Shown: positions 28,307-37,333, counted from the stretch's first letter. The stretch is DNA of 64,000 bases from an uncultured Helicobacteraceae bacterium (GCA_944323755.1 CALUTR010000002.1:310001-374000); one strand, 5' to 3'. Notes: generated from the letters alone by a model not told the origin. Numbers and translations: made by a program.

Positions 28307-28955
28307 TTACTAGCCTCCATTATCGCTTTTATCTCCAATGCGAGGTTTAAATCAAGAGGGGAATATAATTTATCTATATTTTTTGTGATTAATTCATTAT
28401 TTAAATGATTAAAATCAATTTGATTTAAAATTTCAATCACATCATCATCAAATCGCTTTTTTACACATTTTGCAGGGTTGCCAATAATAATGCTATATGG
28501 TTCAAAACTACCACGAACAACGCTCCCCGCACCAACAACACAGCCCTTTGCTATCTTTGAACCAGATAAAATAATAGAATTTAGACCAATCCAGCAATCA
28601 TCTCCAATTTCAATTGCACCTTTTGTTGTATTTTTTTCAATTTTATTTGTATAGTAAGCATAAAATGGATAGGTTGAAAAGCAATTCATACTATGCCCCC
28701 CCCCGATAAAAATGTAACTCCACTTGCAATAGAGCAGAAATTACCAATTCTTACTTTTGCATCTATATTTCCATAATCCAAAATACATATAGGACCATAG
28801 CTTGACTTACCAATGGATACATTATCTAGATTAAAAATATTTACAGGGAAAGTGAAATTATGAGAGTTTTTAGTTTGATACTTATGCAAAAAAGAATTAA
28901 AATTTTTCTTATTTTTTAACTTGACAATAATTGTCTTAATCAAGGCCCATATCAT
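28303..28955 (-). CDS. Hexapeptide acetyltransferase, phase-OFF through G9 tract (needs G10)
   Basis: Left-handed beta-helix O-acetyltransferase, 217 residues when restored. The N-terminal part (28686-28955) ends VTFLSGGGIV at the tract; adding one G gives Ser-Gly-Gly-Gly-His-Ser-Met-Asn and reads into FSTYPFYAYY, IGDDCWIGLNSIILSGSKIA and VGAGSVVRGSFEPYSIIIGN, the family's hexapeptide repeats. His of the repaired GGGHS is where the catalytic His would be expected in such enzymes. As read (nine Gs), the first half stops in a TGA that overlaps an ATG for the second half (ATGA), so the C-terminal part could still be made by re-initiation. It follows rfbH downstream on the minus strand. Confidence 0.85.
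28696..28704 (-). repeat. Poly-G tract (C9 on plus) in acetyltransferase gene; OFF length
   Basis: Nine Gs on the coding strand. Ten would restore the full protein. The tract is followed after six bases (CATAGT) by an ATG in the restored frame, a spacing usual for a ribosome-binding site and start codon. Confidence 0.92.
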
Positions 28956-28994
28956 GCTATAAGCCTTGTATTTAGATTATGTGATTTTAGGAAT

Positions 28995-30317
28995 TTAGCG
29001 CGACCCCCCCCCCATAAACTCATCTATCATATCTTTTATATAATCCATTTCTTTAAATGAAATACCAGGATACACTCCAATCCAGAAACTATCATTCATA
29101 ATTTTATTTGTATTCTTTAGATCTCCTACCACTCTATAATCAATACCTTCTTTCAATGTATCAAAAGCTGGGTGCAAGAGCATATTCCCACCAAATAAAT
29201 TGCGTGTTTGAATATTTTTAGATTCTAAAAATTCACTAATCTCATTTCTATTAAATTTCGCATTATCTCTTAGTGTTATTAAGAATCCAAACCAACTTGG
29301 CTGAGAATTATAAGTAGCTTGAGGTAGAATAAATATATCACTTAAATGACTTAGTTTATCATACAAATAATGATGGTTTTCCTGTCGCCTCTTTACAAAA
29401 AAATCAAGTTTATTTAGTTGCGCAACACCTATGCTTGCCTGCATTTCTGTAGCTTTGAGGTTGTAACCAAAATGTGAATAAATGTATTTATGATCATATC
29501 CAAAAGGAAGTTTGCCTTGCATTTGAGAGAATCTAGCTCCACAAGTATTATCTTTTCCACCTTCACAATAACAATCCCTGCCCCAATCTCTAATGCTTAA
29601 TGCAATCTTTTTTAATAGTGGATTATTTGTATAGACTGCACCACCTTCACCCATTGTGATATGATGTGCTGGATAAAAGCTAGAAGTTCCGATATCACCA
29701 AAAGTTCCTGTCAATTTGCCATCATATGTCGCCCCAAGTGCATCGCAATTATCCTCAATGAGCCATAAATTATATTTATTACATATATCTTTAATTGCTT
29801 TGATATTAAATGGATTCCCCAAAGTGTGAGCTATAAAAATAGCCTTTGTCTTAGAAGAAATTGCTTGTTCTAAATTATTTGTATCAATATTTGCAGTATT
29901 TAAATCAATATCAACAAACACAGGGATAGCTCCAAACTGCACAATTGGTGCGATAGTTGTAGGGAATCCTGCTGCAAGAGTAATAACCTCATCACCTCTT
30001 TTTATAGCTCTATCTTTTAATAATGGAGATGTAAGAGTTGAAAATGCCAATAGATTAGCACTTGATCCAGAATTCACCAATAATACATTGCTCACACCTA
30101 AATACTTTGCTAATTTATTTTCAAATTCTCTTGCATATTTGCTTGCTGTAAGCCAAAAATCAAGTGCAGAATCTACTAAATTTACTAATTCATCTGCATC
30201 ATATACTCTACCTGCATAATTAATCCTATCGCCTATTGCAAATTCACCACTCTTTTTATGTTTTAAAGTGTAGTATTCTTTAACTTTTTGCAATATTTCA
30301 TTTCTTAAATCACCCAA
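28995..30317 (-). CDS. rfbH: CDP-6-deoxy-hexulose 3-dehydrase E1 (RfbH/DdhC type), 3' G10 tract
   Basis: Key enzyme of CDP-3,6-dideoxyhexose synthesis, removing the C3 hydroxyl of CDP-6-deoxy-4-keto-glucose with PMP and a [2Fe-2S] cluster; 440 residues. The usual PLP lysine is replaced by His in YPAHHITMGEGG, diagnostic of E1 enzymes. The cysteine spacing C-x57-C-x-C-x7-C is exact, from the Cys of EDNCDALG to RDCYCEGGKDNTC. The G10 tract ends the protein as EFMGGGSR; with nine Gs it would add 14 residues and end in a TGA overlapping the start of the acetyltransferase. Its reductase partner E3 (RfbI) is not seen in this window. Confidence 0.94.
   Translation of the reverse strand: MGDLRNEILQKVKEYYTLKHKKSGEFAIGDRINYAGRVYDADELVNLVDSALDFWLTASKYAREFENKLAKYLGVSNVLLVNSGSSANLLAFSTLTSPLLKDRAIKRGDEVITLAAGFPTTIAPIVQFGAIPVFVDIDLNTANIDTNNLEQAISSKTKAIFIAHTLGNPFNIKAIKDICNKYNLWLIEDNCDALGATYDGKLTGTFGDIGTSSFYPAHHITMGEGGAVYTNNPLLKKIALSIRDWGRDCYCEGGKDNTCGARFSQMQGKLPFGYDHKYIYSHFGYNLKATEMQASIGVAQLNKLDFFVKRRQENHHYLYDKLSHLSDIFILPQATYNSQPSWFGFLITLRDNAKFNRNEISEFLESKNIQTRNLFGGNMLLHPAFDTLKEGIDYRVVGDLKNTNKIMNDSFWIGVYPGISFKEMDYIKDMIDEFMGGGSR
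29004..29013 (-). repeat. Poly-G tract (C10 on plus) at the 3' end of rfbH
   Basis: Ten Gs including the G of the preceding ATG codon. G10 gives Ser-Arg-stop; G9 reads on 17 codons to a TGA forming ATGA with the next start; G11 stops after five more residues. Confidence 0.9.
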
Positions 30318-30351
30318 GCAATCCCCCTTAAAATATAAAGATAAATTTGTA

Positions 30352-31662
30352 TTATATCTTAAGGGCTACTTCTTTACCGCTTAAAAAACTCTCATCACTC
30401 CACAAATATTCCCATTTTCCAAATCTACCAATAGAATGAATCTCTAGCAACTTTAAATAATTTAGAATCTCATTTTTATTTTTATGTATGTCTTTGTTAA
30501 AAATCACATTTCCATATTTGATAATCCTAACATCACTTGCAATAATATCATCATACGCACAAATACCCATTCTCACAAAACTATCTATCGTATGATTTAG
30601 CAATTCATTTTTATCAATCATAGAATCTAGCGGCTTAAATCTTGAAAAATATACTTCTGCTTGCAAGCTTGAGCAGCCATTTGGTGCATTATATATAGAT
30701 TTTTTTGATGGGCTATAAACTCTCGCAAATAAAATATCTTCATCATATACATAAAACCACAATTTTTTAGCAATATTATCTTTATTAAACCCAAGTGATA
30801 TGATAGCAACGCTTGTTGCTTCTAGCTTAGAAGCAGAATCCAAAATATCTCTAGGTGCATTAAGCAATGATGGCATCAAATTAAGCGGTAATGAGGAAAT
30901 CAAAATATCATAATGATATTGCATATGGTTATCAAAATAGAGAATCTTATTTTTGGCATCTATGTTGGTTAAATTATGATTGTATTTGATATCCACACTA
31001 TTTGCAAGTTTCGAAAAAAACGATCTATAACCACCCTTTTGCGGATAACGCTGTTCTTTTGCATAGTATGTATTTGGAGTAATATCACTCATAGCACCAT
31101 ATAAAATTTCATCTAAATTTGGAGTATATAATCTATTTCCAGCACCACTACTAACCCAATCGCAAGTTAATTCATTAGCCTCTAATGTCCAATATTTTCG
31201 TGTATATTTAGATGGAAAAGTCGCAGTAAAGCAGTCGCCATATTGCGCTTTTAGCCAATCTTGAAATGTATGCAAATCATCTTTTTTATTGTGATTATTA
31301 ATCATATCTTTTAGGATATTTACCTTTGTTTGGACATCTAATGGATAGAGATTATTTTGTGCAGGATGTTTTATCCATAATCCTTTGTAATAATTATTCA
31401 TATTTGGAATGTGAATAAATGGCTTACTATTTGATTCAAATACTTGCTTTACATATTCGTTACTTGTAAATGACAAATGAACACAATTATCAAACCAAAA
31501 CTTACCTCTACTAGAATCTACATAAAATCCACCACACAAACCACCATATGTAGAATCTTTCTCAAATACAATACATTTATATTTTTCTTTATGTTGCTCT
31601 TGTATATGATATGCTGCGCTAATACCTGAGATCCCAGCGCCAATGATTGCTACCCTTTTCAT
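30352..31662 (-). CDS. FAD-dependent amine-oxidase/UDP-galactopyranose-mutase-like protein
   Basis: A 436-residue flavoprotein. The FAD loop IIGAGISGISAAYHIQE is at residues 5-21 and EKDSTYGGLCGGF follows with the second glycine motif. The rest resembles NAD(P)/FAD amine oxidoreductases found in surface-polysaccharide clusters, some of which are UDP-sugar mutases; the substrate cannot be read directly. Its start overlaps the stop of the SDR at 31659 by ATGA, indicating co-translation with that gene, and a 34-base gap precedes rfbH. No tract is present. Confidence 0.78.
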   Translation of the reverse strand: MKRVAIIGAGISGISAAYHIQEQHKEKYKCIVFEKDSTYGGLCGGFYVDSSRGKFWFDNCVHLSFTSNEYVKQVFESNSKPFIHIPNMNNYYKGLWIKHPAQNNLYPLDVQTKVNILKDMINNHNKKDDLHTFQDWLKAQYGDCFTATFPSKYTRKYWTLEANELTCDWVSSGAGNRLYTPNLDEILYGAMSDITPNTYYAKEQRYPQKGGYRSFFSKLANSVDIKYNHNLTNIDAKNKILYFDNHMQYHYDILISSLPLNLMPSLLNAPRDILDSASKLEATSVAIISLGFNKDNIAKKLWFYVYDEDILFARVYSPSKKSIYNAPNGCSSLQAEVYFSRFKPLDSMIDKNELLNHTIDSFVRMGICAYDDIIASDVRIIKYGNVIFNKDIHKNKNEILNYLKLLEIHSIGRFGKWEYLWSDESFLSGKEVALKI

Positions 31663-32557
31663 AATGCACTTCCAAAAACCCGCCTGATACCTTCACTTAG
31701 GTCTATGCTTGGATTCCAATTTGGTAATTTGCATAATTGATTAGAATCTAAACTTGATATTGGATTAAATATTTCATTTAGTCTATATGGTCTATTCCAT
31801 TTGATATTTAGTTTTGTATTTGTTGCATTCTCAAATATATTAGATAGTTCTCTTAATGTAGGTCTATTTGTATTTTCTATCGTATAAATCACATCACTAT
31901 CAAGATAATCTATATCTCTAATAGCAATATCCAAAGCATTTACAACATCATCAATATGAGTTATATCAATGAGCTGCTCTCCTTTGCTCATCTCTAATAG
32001 CTCACCACTTTTGCTAATCCTATGCCACAGATTTAAAACCTTTGGTCTTATATCATCTTTACCATATGTGTTATAAAACAAAAGATTTATGAATTTTATA
32101 TGCTTAAATTTACTTTTATATAGCTCTAAAATATCACAAAATGCTTGCTTTGTGCTATCATAAAATGTAAGTGGATTATAATGTAATGAATTAGCAAATA
32201 ATGAAAAAGTAATGATGTTTATAAAGAATTTTATATTGTTATTGCAAGCAGATTCTAAAACTTCACTTCCAAAAGTGATATTACTATCAATTAATCGTTC
32301 TATATCATAGATATTATGATTTGATAAATATAAAGTCGCTAGGTGTAATACCCCCCCCCATAGCCACTATGTGCCTCCATAAAAAGATTATCTAATTGTT
32401 TAACATCTCTATCATATACAAATTTTTTACATTTTGACTCATCTATTTTACTGCCAATTCTAGCAATAGCTGTTATATCATATCTGTCATAATATGTATT
32501 GATAAAATTCCTACCAATAAATCCACCGCCGCCTGTAATAAATAATTTTGTTTTCAT
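31659..32557 (-). CDS. NAD-dependent epimerase/dehydratase (SDR), phase-OFF through G9 tract (needs G10)
   Basis: Extended SDR of 299 residues when restored. The N-terminal part has the nucleotide loop ITGGGGFIGRNFINTY and stops after GYGGGYYT. With one extra G the frame continues VLHLATLYLSNHNIYDIERL, then FYDSTKQAF with the catalytic Tyr-x3-Lys, and joins LFYNTYGKDD and MSKGEQLIDITHIDDVV without any stop; I followed the whole stretch. It is a paralogue of the SDRs at 23403-24293 and 21922-22854. The stop overlaps the FAD-protein start by ATGA, so the tract state could also affect translation of that gene. Confidence 0.87.
32351..32359 (-). repeat. Poly-G tract (C9 on plus) in SDR 31659-32557; OFF length
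   Basis: Nine Gs on the coding strand, following Gly-Tyr. Ten Gs restore the full frame; nine give a stop three codons later and eight a stop about a dozen codons later. Confidence 0.92.
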
Positions 32558-32599
32558 AAATATCCTAATATAAACTTACCAAAAGGCAAGCTTTTACTA

Positions 32600-33037
32600 T
32601 TAATCATCGTATTTTTGACCTATAATTTGTCCCGCTTCATTGATATAAACTTTTAGCATATTTGCTAATTTTATCTCATATCCACTCCATTCTTTTTCTA
32701 TTTTTAAAATAAGAATATTTGGGTAAGTTGTTTGTATAGTTTTTGAAACTTGAGTTGGCAATAAAGAAAGATCTATTCCATTATAATTCTCTATCTCTTT
32801 CCAATTTCCATCTCTATAAAAGTCAATTTTTACACCATTTGATAATCTAACTTCATAACTATCAAAATCTTGTTCTACATACATAATTTGAGTATTTTTA
32901 AAATTACTTGATATAAAACTTTGAGCATTTTGTGGCAATGAAGTAGCAGGGACTACCATATCTGCATACAATGAACTACACAATAAACAACTTCCATAAA
33001 ACAAGCCCAATGATATTTTTTTGATAAATTTTTGCAT
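32600..33037 (-). CDS. Exported PepSY-like (DUF2874) protein
   Basis: A 145-residue secreted protein. The signal peptide has a basic start and hydrophobic core (MQKFIKKISLGLFYGSCLLC) and likely cleavage after SLYA, a good signal peptidase site. Two similar halves follow, each of the PepSY-like type: QSFISSNFKNTQIMYVEQDF with YEVRLSNGVKIDFYRDGNW, then KTIQTTYPNILILKIEKEW with YEIKLANMLKVYINEAGQI. Such modules are common in periplasmic proteins of Campylobacterota and their role is unclear. It is upstream of the phase-variable SDR but is not obviously part of glycan synthesis. Confidence 0.82.
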   Translation of the reverse strand: MQKFIKKISLGLFYGSCLLCSSLYADMVVPATSLPQNAQSFISSNFKNTQIMYVEQDFDSYEVRLSNGVKIDFYRDGNWKEIENYNGIDLSLLPTQVSKTIQTTYPNILILKIEKEWSGYEIKLANMLKVYINEAGQIIGQKYDD

Positions 33038-33180
33038 CTATTATCCTTAAATTTTAAAATGAAATACGGAGGATTATATCAACATTTATAATCTTATGCA
33101 ATACTATATATAATTTTAACTTGCCAATACTAAAAAGATATACAAAATCCTAATATATAATAGTTCGATTCCAAAAATTT

Positions 33181-33447
33181 AAGTGAATGCTAAATCTAAA
33201 AATAAAATGTATTTTCTATTTGCTTGTTTTACACCCTCTATTCTGGCACTAAACAATCCTAAATTATAAGAATTATAAATTATTCTAATCCTAGTATCAA
33301 TAAATTAAATATTCTTTAGCAATGTTTATAGAATCATCATTTCCAATTATCAATCACAATAATTTCTATATCATCAAAGCTTTTATTGACATAAGATTCT
33401 AAACATCGCGCTACATAATCCTATGTATTATAAACATGGATAATAAT
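33181..33447 (-). pseudogene. Decayed GT2 glycosyltransferase remnant
   Basis: The stretch 33038-33535 has no intact gene. On the minus strand it reads IIIHVYNT, stop, DYVARCLESYVNKSFDDIEI and IVID, then with a one-base shift NGNDDSINIAKEYL, and further on YNLGLFSARIEGVKQANRKY, ILFLD. This is the order of a family 2 glycosyltransferase N-terminus (III-VYN, I-VIDDGS, NxGxxxARN, YIxFLDxDD) with stops and frame changes between the pieces. No start or C-terminal half remains. I see nothing else in the flanks apart from AT-rich sequence. Confidence 0.8.
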
Positions 33448-33535
33448 TTAAAAAGGTATATTCAAGCATATTCCTAAGATGTTTTCAAAAAGCCGTTTCT
33501 ATCACTTTTAGCGTTTTGTAAAATCAAAAATACTT

Positions 33536-34453
33536 CTACCTCTTCCTTAGCCAAATGCTTCCACCTGTGTTCTTTTGGCTTAGTGGTAGGGCTTGCGCGA
33601 ACTCATCTGGATAAAGATGATTGATACAAGTATTAAAAAATACAATTTCAAATTGATTATTATATTGCAAAAACGCGCGTAGCAAGTAGGTCTCATTCCA
33701 AGAATTTTTATCAAGTAGCCAATCTTTTGGGTAAGTAAATGGATAGAAAATATCGTGAAAATGAATATATACACCACTTTTTAATCGTGGCAAGATCTCA
33801 AAAAATACCTTATTCACATCAGAATTAATCTTACTTATATGTGTAGAATCCACAAACAAAATATCATTTTCATACAGCTCATCAAATACACTCAAAGGAA
33901 CATCTTGCAATCTCATCGCATACAGATTAAGATTTTTGACATCATTTTCATTTAAAAGTGATTGCAAAAGCTTTGGATATGGCTCGATATGGATTATTTC
34001 AAGCTTTTGAGAGGTATCACCCCCCCCCCATTTATGTGTAAAGAACCTATCTCTTACATCATACATTAGTGCCGAGCTAAATCCACTGCCTATTTCAATA
34101 ATCCTTTTTGGTTGCAAATATCTCATCATAGAATACAAACAAATCCCATCGCTATGGCAATACGCATTATTATCAAAATAATATCTTAGCGACTTAGTCT
34201 TATTATCTTGAAATGGCATTTCATTATAGAATCCTTTGAAAATCTCAAGTATTTTTAGCTGCTCTTTTACCCTCAAATCAATACCATAAAGAGAATCTGG
34301 ATTGTAATTAATGTTTTTAATCCCTTCATTTATCTCAAAATCATTCGCAATAGGAGAATAGAAATGTCCACTTGGGACAAAATCTATCTGACCAAAAATT
34401 TGTTGTAGCTTACTATATGGTCTTCTTAATATGTTCTTGATATTTGCAATCAT
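33536..34453 (-). CDS. Class I SAM-dependent methyltransferase (family 24-like), G10 tract (ON)
   Basis: A 305-residue methyltransferase-like protein. The SAM loop is RIIEIGSGFSSALMYDV near residue 124, and the acidic end of strand 2 is IIHIEPYPKLLQ. NDILFVDSTHISK and YIHFHDIFYPF fit a family-24 O-methyltransferase with a His/Asp region near the active site. A ten-G tract is in frame and codes for Trp-Gly-Gly-Gly-Asp between strand 1 and strand 2, so the gene is ON. It lies at the downstream end of the GC-richer phosphonate/phosphodiester set on the minus strand, ahead of the decayed GT2 stretch. Confidence 0.78.
   Translation of the reverse strand: MIANIKNILRRPYSKLQQIFGQIDFVPSGHFYSPIANDFEINEGIKNINYNPDSLYGIDLRVKEQLKILEIFKGFYNEMPFQDNKTKSLRYYFDNNAYCHSDGICLYSMMRYLQPKRIIEIGSGFSSALMYDVRDRFFTHKWGGGDTSQKLEIIHIEPYPKLLQSLLNENDVKNLNLYAMRLQDVPLSVFDELYENDILFVDSTHISKINSDVNKVFFEILPRLKSGVYIHFHDIFYPFTYPKDWLLDKNSWNETYLLRAFLQYNNQFEIVFFNTCINHLYPDEFAQALPLSQKNTGGSIWLRKR
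34020..34029 (-). repeat. Phase-variable poly-G tract (C10 on plus) in methyltransferase 33536-34453
   Basis: Ten Gs on the coding strand in frame as Trp-Gly-Gly-Gly-Asp. A change of one base would remove the C-terminal half. Confidence 0.92.
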
Positions 34454-34515
34454 ATCTCCGCCTTTTATCTAAAAATCATCTCAAAACTCAAGCGCTTAAT
34501 ATACCATAAGTCTTT

Positions 34516-35559
34516 CTATTTTTTTAAAAATTCTTTTACAGATCCTATATCAAATACCCCGTTTTTCGCCCGAGCATTGAGCGAGCTAAAAATCTCTTCT
34601 ATAAATTCAGAATCTAGCCCATAATCTTTAGGATTACTTGATACATTAAGCCGTGCAAAAAGCTCATTAATGCGAGGGATAAATGGTGCTAGGATATGCT
34701 TTGCCTCCCCTTCTGGTAAGCATTCTAATAAAAGTGGGATACTAAATGAACACGCTAAGCCGTGAGGTATGCCAAACCTCATCGTGATAGGATAGCTTAT
34801 AGCGTGTGCCAAAGCAGTTTGTGTATTTGAAAATGCAAGCCCCGCATAAACACTTGCAAGCGCGATACTTTTGCGCAAAGTTAGAGAATCTAAATCTTCA
34901 CACAAAGCTACCAAATCACTTAAAATAATCTCAATAGCCTTTAGCGCATAATGCGTGGAAATGGGATTGGCGTTATTATTCCAAATAGATTCTATAGAGT
35001 GGCTTAGGCTATCAAGCGCGGTGCTGATAGTGAGATCATAAGGTAAGCTCTGCATAAGCGTAATATCATAAAGCGCTACTTTTGGATAAAGTGTGGGGTG
35101 TGAGAGTGAGTATTTGATATTAGCATTTTTATCCCAGATAGTTGCCCATTGTGTGAGCTCACTACTTGTGCCAGCGGTGGTTGGCAGTGCGTATATAGGT
35201 ATAGATTCTCTATCTCCTATGATTTTTAGCTCACCATTTTGAGGTAGCACTTCATTTTGCAAGGATAAAAATTTAGCACTATCTAGCACACTTCCACCAC
35301 CAAGTGCGATGATACACTCACATTCACATAAATTTCGCTTTAAATCTTGCAAAAATCCTAGCTGTGGATTTGAAGGGATAGTATCGATTACTTGTAGTAT
35401 TTGAGTGCCAAAAATATCTTGCAACTCACTTACTACACCACTTTTACTAAAGCCCTGTGAAGTAATAAGCACGATATTCTTAAGCCCTAGCGTTGCTAAC
35501 TCACTCTCATAATTTATGCCAAAACAAATCTTTACAGGATTATGATAAGAAAACTTCAT
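34516..35559 (-). CDS. Iron-containing alcohol dehydrogenase, probable phosphonoacetaldehyde reductase
   Basis: A 347-residue group III Fe-dependent alcohol dehydrogenase. NAD-binding and metal motifs include IALGGGSVLDSAKFLS, PTTAGTSSELTQWA, TALDSLSHSIESIW and GIPHGLACS, which carry the metal ligands. In phosphonate gene clusters this type of enzyme reduces phosphonoacetaldehyde to 2-hydroxyethylphosphonate (as PhpC/FomC do). The gene immediately upstream is phosphonopyruvate decarboxylase, which makes that aldehyde, so the assignment is strong by context. Codon usage is GC-richer than in the core genes. Confidence 0.85.
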   Translation of the reverse strand: MKFSYHNPVKICFGINYESELATLGLKNIVLITSQGFSKSGVVSELQDIFGTQILQVIDTIPSNPQLGFLQDLKRNLCECECIIALGGGSVLDSAKFLSLQNEVLPQNGELKIIGDRESIPIYALPTTAGTSSELTQWATIWDKNANIKYSLSHPTLYPKVALYDITLMQSLPYDLTISTALDSLSHSIESIWNNNANPISTHYALKAIEIILSDLVALCEDLDSLTLRKSIALASVYAGLAFSNTQTALAHAISYPITMRFGIPHGLACSFSIPLLLECLPEGEAKHILAPFIPRINELFARLNVSSNPKDYGLDSEFIEEIFSSLNARAKNGVFDIGSVKEFLKK

Positions 35560-35571
35560 ACCCCTACCCTC

Positions 35572-36858
35572 TTAAAGCCTAATAGAAAGAAAATGCGATA
35601 ATCGCAAGCCCACTTCTTTTGGCGTGATTTTGGGGCGTCCAAGATTTTGCTTACTTCCTTTTGCAATACGCATATAAATAAAATGCGCCCCTCCACTTGT
35701 AGACTCCATAAACGCCTTTATGCCCTGCTCTAATTCTTCTAAATCACGCACTACGCGCACCACCTCATAGCCACAGCTAAACGAAATATGTGCAAAATCC
35801 ACAATGGGCGAGAGGTTAAACTGCCCACCTGTGCTATCATGACTCTCATTATCTAGTAAAATATGGCAAAAATTCCCAATATCTCGCATTTTGGCATAAT
35901 AGCCATTCGTGCTAAGTGCGCCTAGCCTCATTAAAAGTGCAGAATCTCCATCGATTGCTAGCACTTTTGTATCGCTTTTAAGCGAGATTCCAAGCCCAAG
36001 CGAACTTACACAACCCATAGAGCCAACCATATAAAGCTGATTTTGCTTATCGCCTAGCTCATATAGCTCCCTACCGCATTTACCAGTAGTAGCTAAAAGC
36101 ACGCAGTTTTGATTAATCGTGCTATTTTGTATCACTTCTAATGCTTGTAAGCGCGTGCTTAAAACTTCTTTGGATACCTCAAAATCCTCCATATCAAAAG
36201 CCTCTTTGTGTATCTTACTTGGTATCTTGCTTAAAGCCTCATTCAAACCACTATGCGCACTATTATCACAATCCTTCAAAGCCTTGTTAAATTCTGCAAT
36301 GGCTCTACGAAGGGGCGCTATGTTTGGATTATTTGTAAGCACATTTTTTTCAAAAGTCTTATCACGCACGATAAAAAAGAAAGGCTTCCCCATATCTAGC
36401 ACACTCTTAGCCCTCATAAGCTGCATCTTTGCCTCATTTATATCAGCGCTTAAAAACTCATACTCCACCTCACACACATCTAAAAGCTTATCTGTTATCA
36501 CACCTAAGAGCTCGTGCTGTGGCTCATCGGTATTTTTGCCATTACTATCACGCTCACCACGCAAAGATACAAAGCCCAAAATAGGAATGTCAAAAGTGTA
36601 ATTAAGGCTTGTAAGCGGACTTAGCGCATTACTTAGCCCACTATTTTGCATTAATACCGCACCATAGATGCCTTTATTTCTACTAACCAAACTCACACCA
36701 CTTGCAATCGCTACTGCATCACCTTCATTATTTGCCATAACAAAGCGATTTTCATTAATCGCATAATTAATCAATGGTGCAAGATAAGAGCAAGGCACAC
36801 CGCTAAACTCATATATACCGATCTCTTGCAATGCTCTACCAAACTCATTTGTATCCAT
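35572..36858 (-). CDS. Phosphonopyruvate decarboxylase
   Basis: TPP-dependent enzyme of 428 residues that decarboxylates phosphonopyruvate to phosphonoacetaldehyde, making the PEP mutase step irreversible. The N-terminal half has GVPCSYLAPLIN and NNEGDAVAIASGV, the TPP activation Glu region, and the C-terminal half has VGSMGCVSSLGLGIS, AIDGDSALLMRLG and LLDNESHDSTGGQ, the Mg-TPP motif. Between halves lies a less conserved linker (about residues 190-240). It sits between the Rossmann-domain remnant and the alcohol dehydrogenase, in the gene order expected for 2-hydroxyethylphosphonate synthesis. Confidence 0.92.
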   Translation of the reverse strand: MDTNEFGRALQEIGIYEFSGVPCSYLAPLINYAINENRFVMANNEGDAVAIASGVSLVSRNKGIYGAVLMQNSGLSNALSPLTSLNYTFDIPILGFVSLRGERDSNGKNTDEPQHELLGVITDKLLDVCEVEYEFLSADINEAKMQLMRAKSVLDMGKPFFFIVRDKTFEKNVLTNNPNIAPLRRAIAEFNKALKDCDNSAHSGLNEALSKIPSKIHKEAFDMEDFEVSKEVLSTRLQALEVIQNSTINQNCVLLATTGKCGRELYELGDKQNQLYMVGSMGCVSSLGLGISLKSDTKVLAIDGDSALLMRLGALSTNGYYAKMRDIGNFCHILLDNESHDSTGGQFNLSPIVDFAHISFSCGYEVVRVVRDLEELEQGIKAFMESTSGGAHFIYMRIAKGSKQNLGRPKITPKEVGLRLSHFLSIRL

Positions 36859-36876
36859 TTTGCTCCTTTAGAAAAA

Positions 36877-37325
36877 TTAAGGTTTTATAATCGCAATACT
36901 CAAATTATCTCCAATTGGGATTTTTAACGCAGGATTAAGACTATGGCGCGTAAAATACTCTTCAACCTCCTCACGCACGCCAACATAGCCTTGTGAAAAA
37001 TACTCATGACAAAGTATCACGCTATCAAACTCAATAGAATCTAACTTTTTAGAGGTATAAATAGGTATTACCCACCCCCGATAAGGAAATTTGTTTGCCT
37101 TCTTTTTGGGGGTCATTATCCAAAAAGCATAGCACTTTAGCCCCTTGCTCTATAAGTTTGCTAGCTATGAGCCTACCGCAATTCCCCGCACCAAAAATCA
37201 CAATCTTTTGTATACTTATCCTTTAGTTTTATTTTGCCAACCACCCGCCCTTTGAATTCTTTAATATGCCCTCAAGCACTTCTTTTAAACTTAAAGCTTC
37301 TTTTATAGAATCCGCCAATTTTAAA
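36877..37325 (-). pseudogene. Remnant of a Rossmann-domain protein, frameshifted at a degenerate G tract
   Basis: The upstream part reads KIVIFGAGNCGRLIASKL and GAKVLCFLDNDPQKEGKQIS, a nucleotide-binding fold often found in sugar methyltransferases. It then breaks at GGGGGTGGG, after which another frame carries WVIPIYTSKKLDSIEFDSVI and a tail ending AIIKP. Removing one G would join the two as Gly-Trp-Val-Ile-Pro. In-frame TAA codons lie between 37225 and 37334, and there is no start codon, so it is not a working gene as read. The GGGGGTGGG stretch looks like a poly-G tract broken by one T. It lies between PEP mutase and phosphonopyruvate decarboxylase. Confidence 0.72.
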
Positions 37326-37333
37326 GCTAAGCG

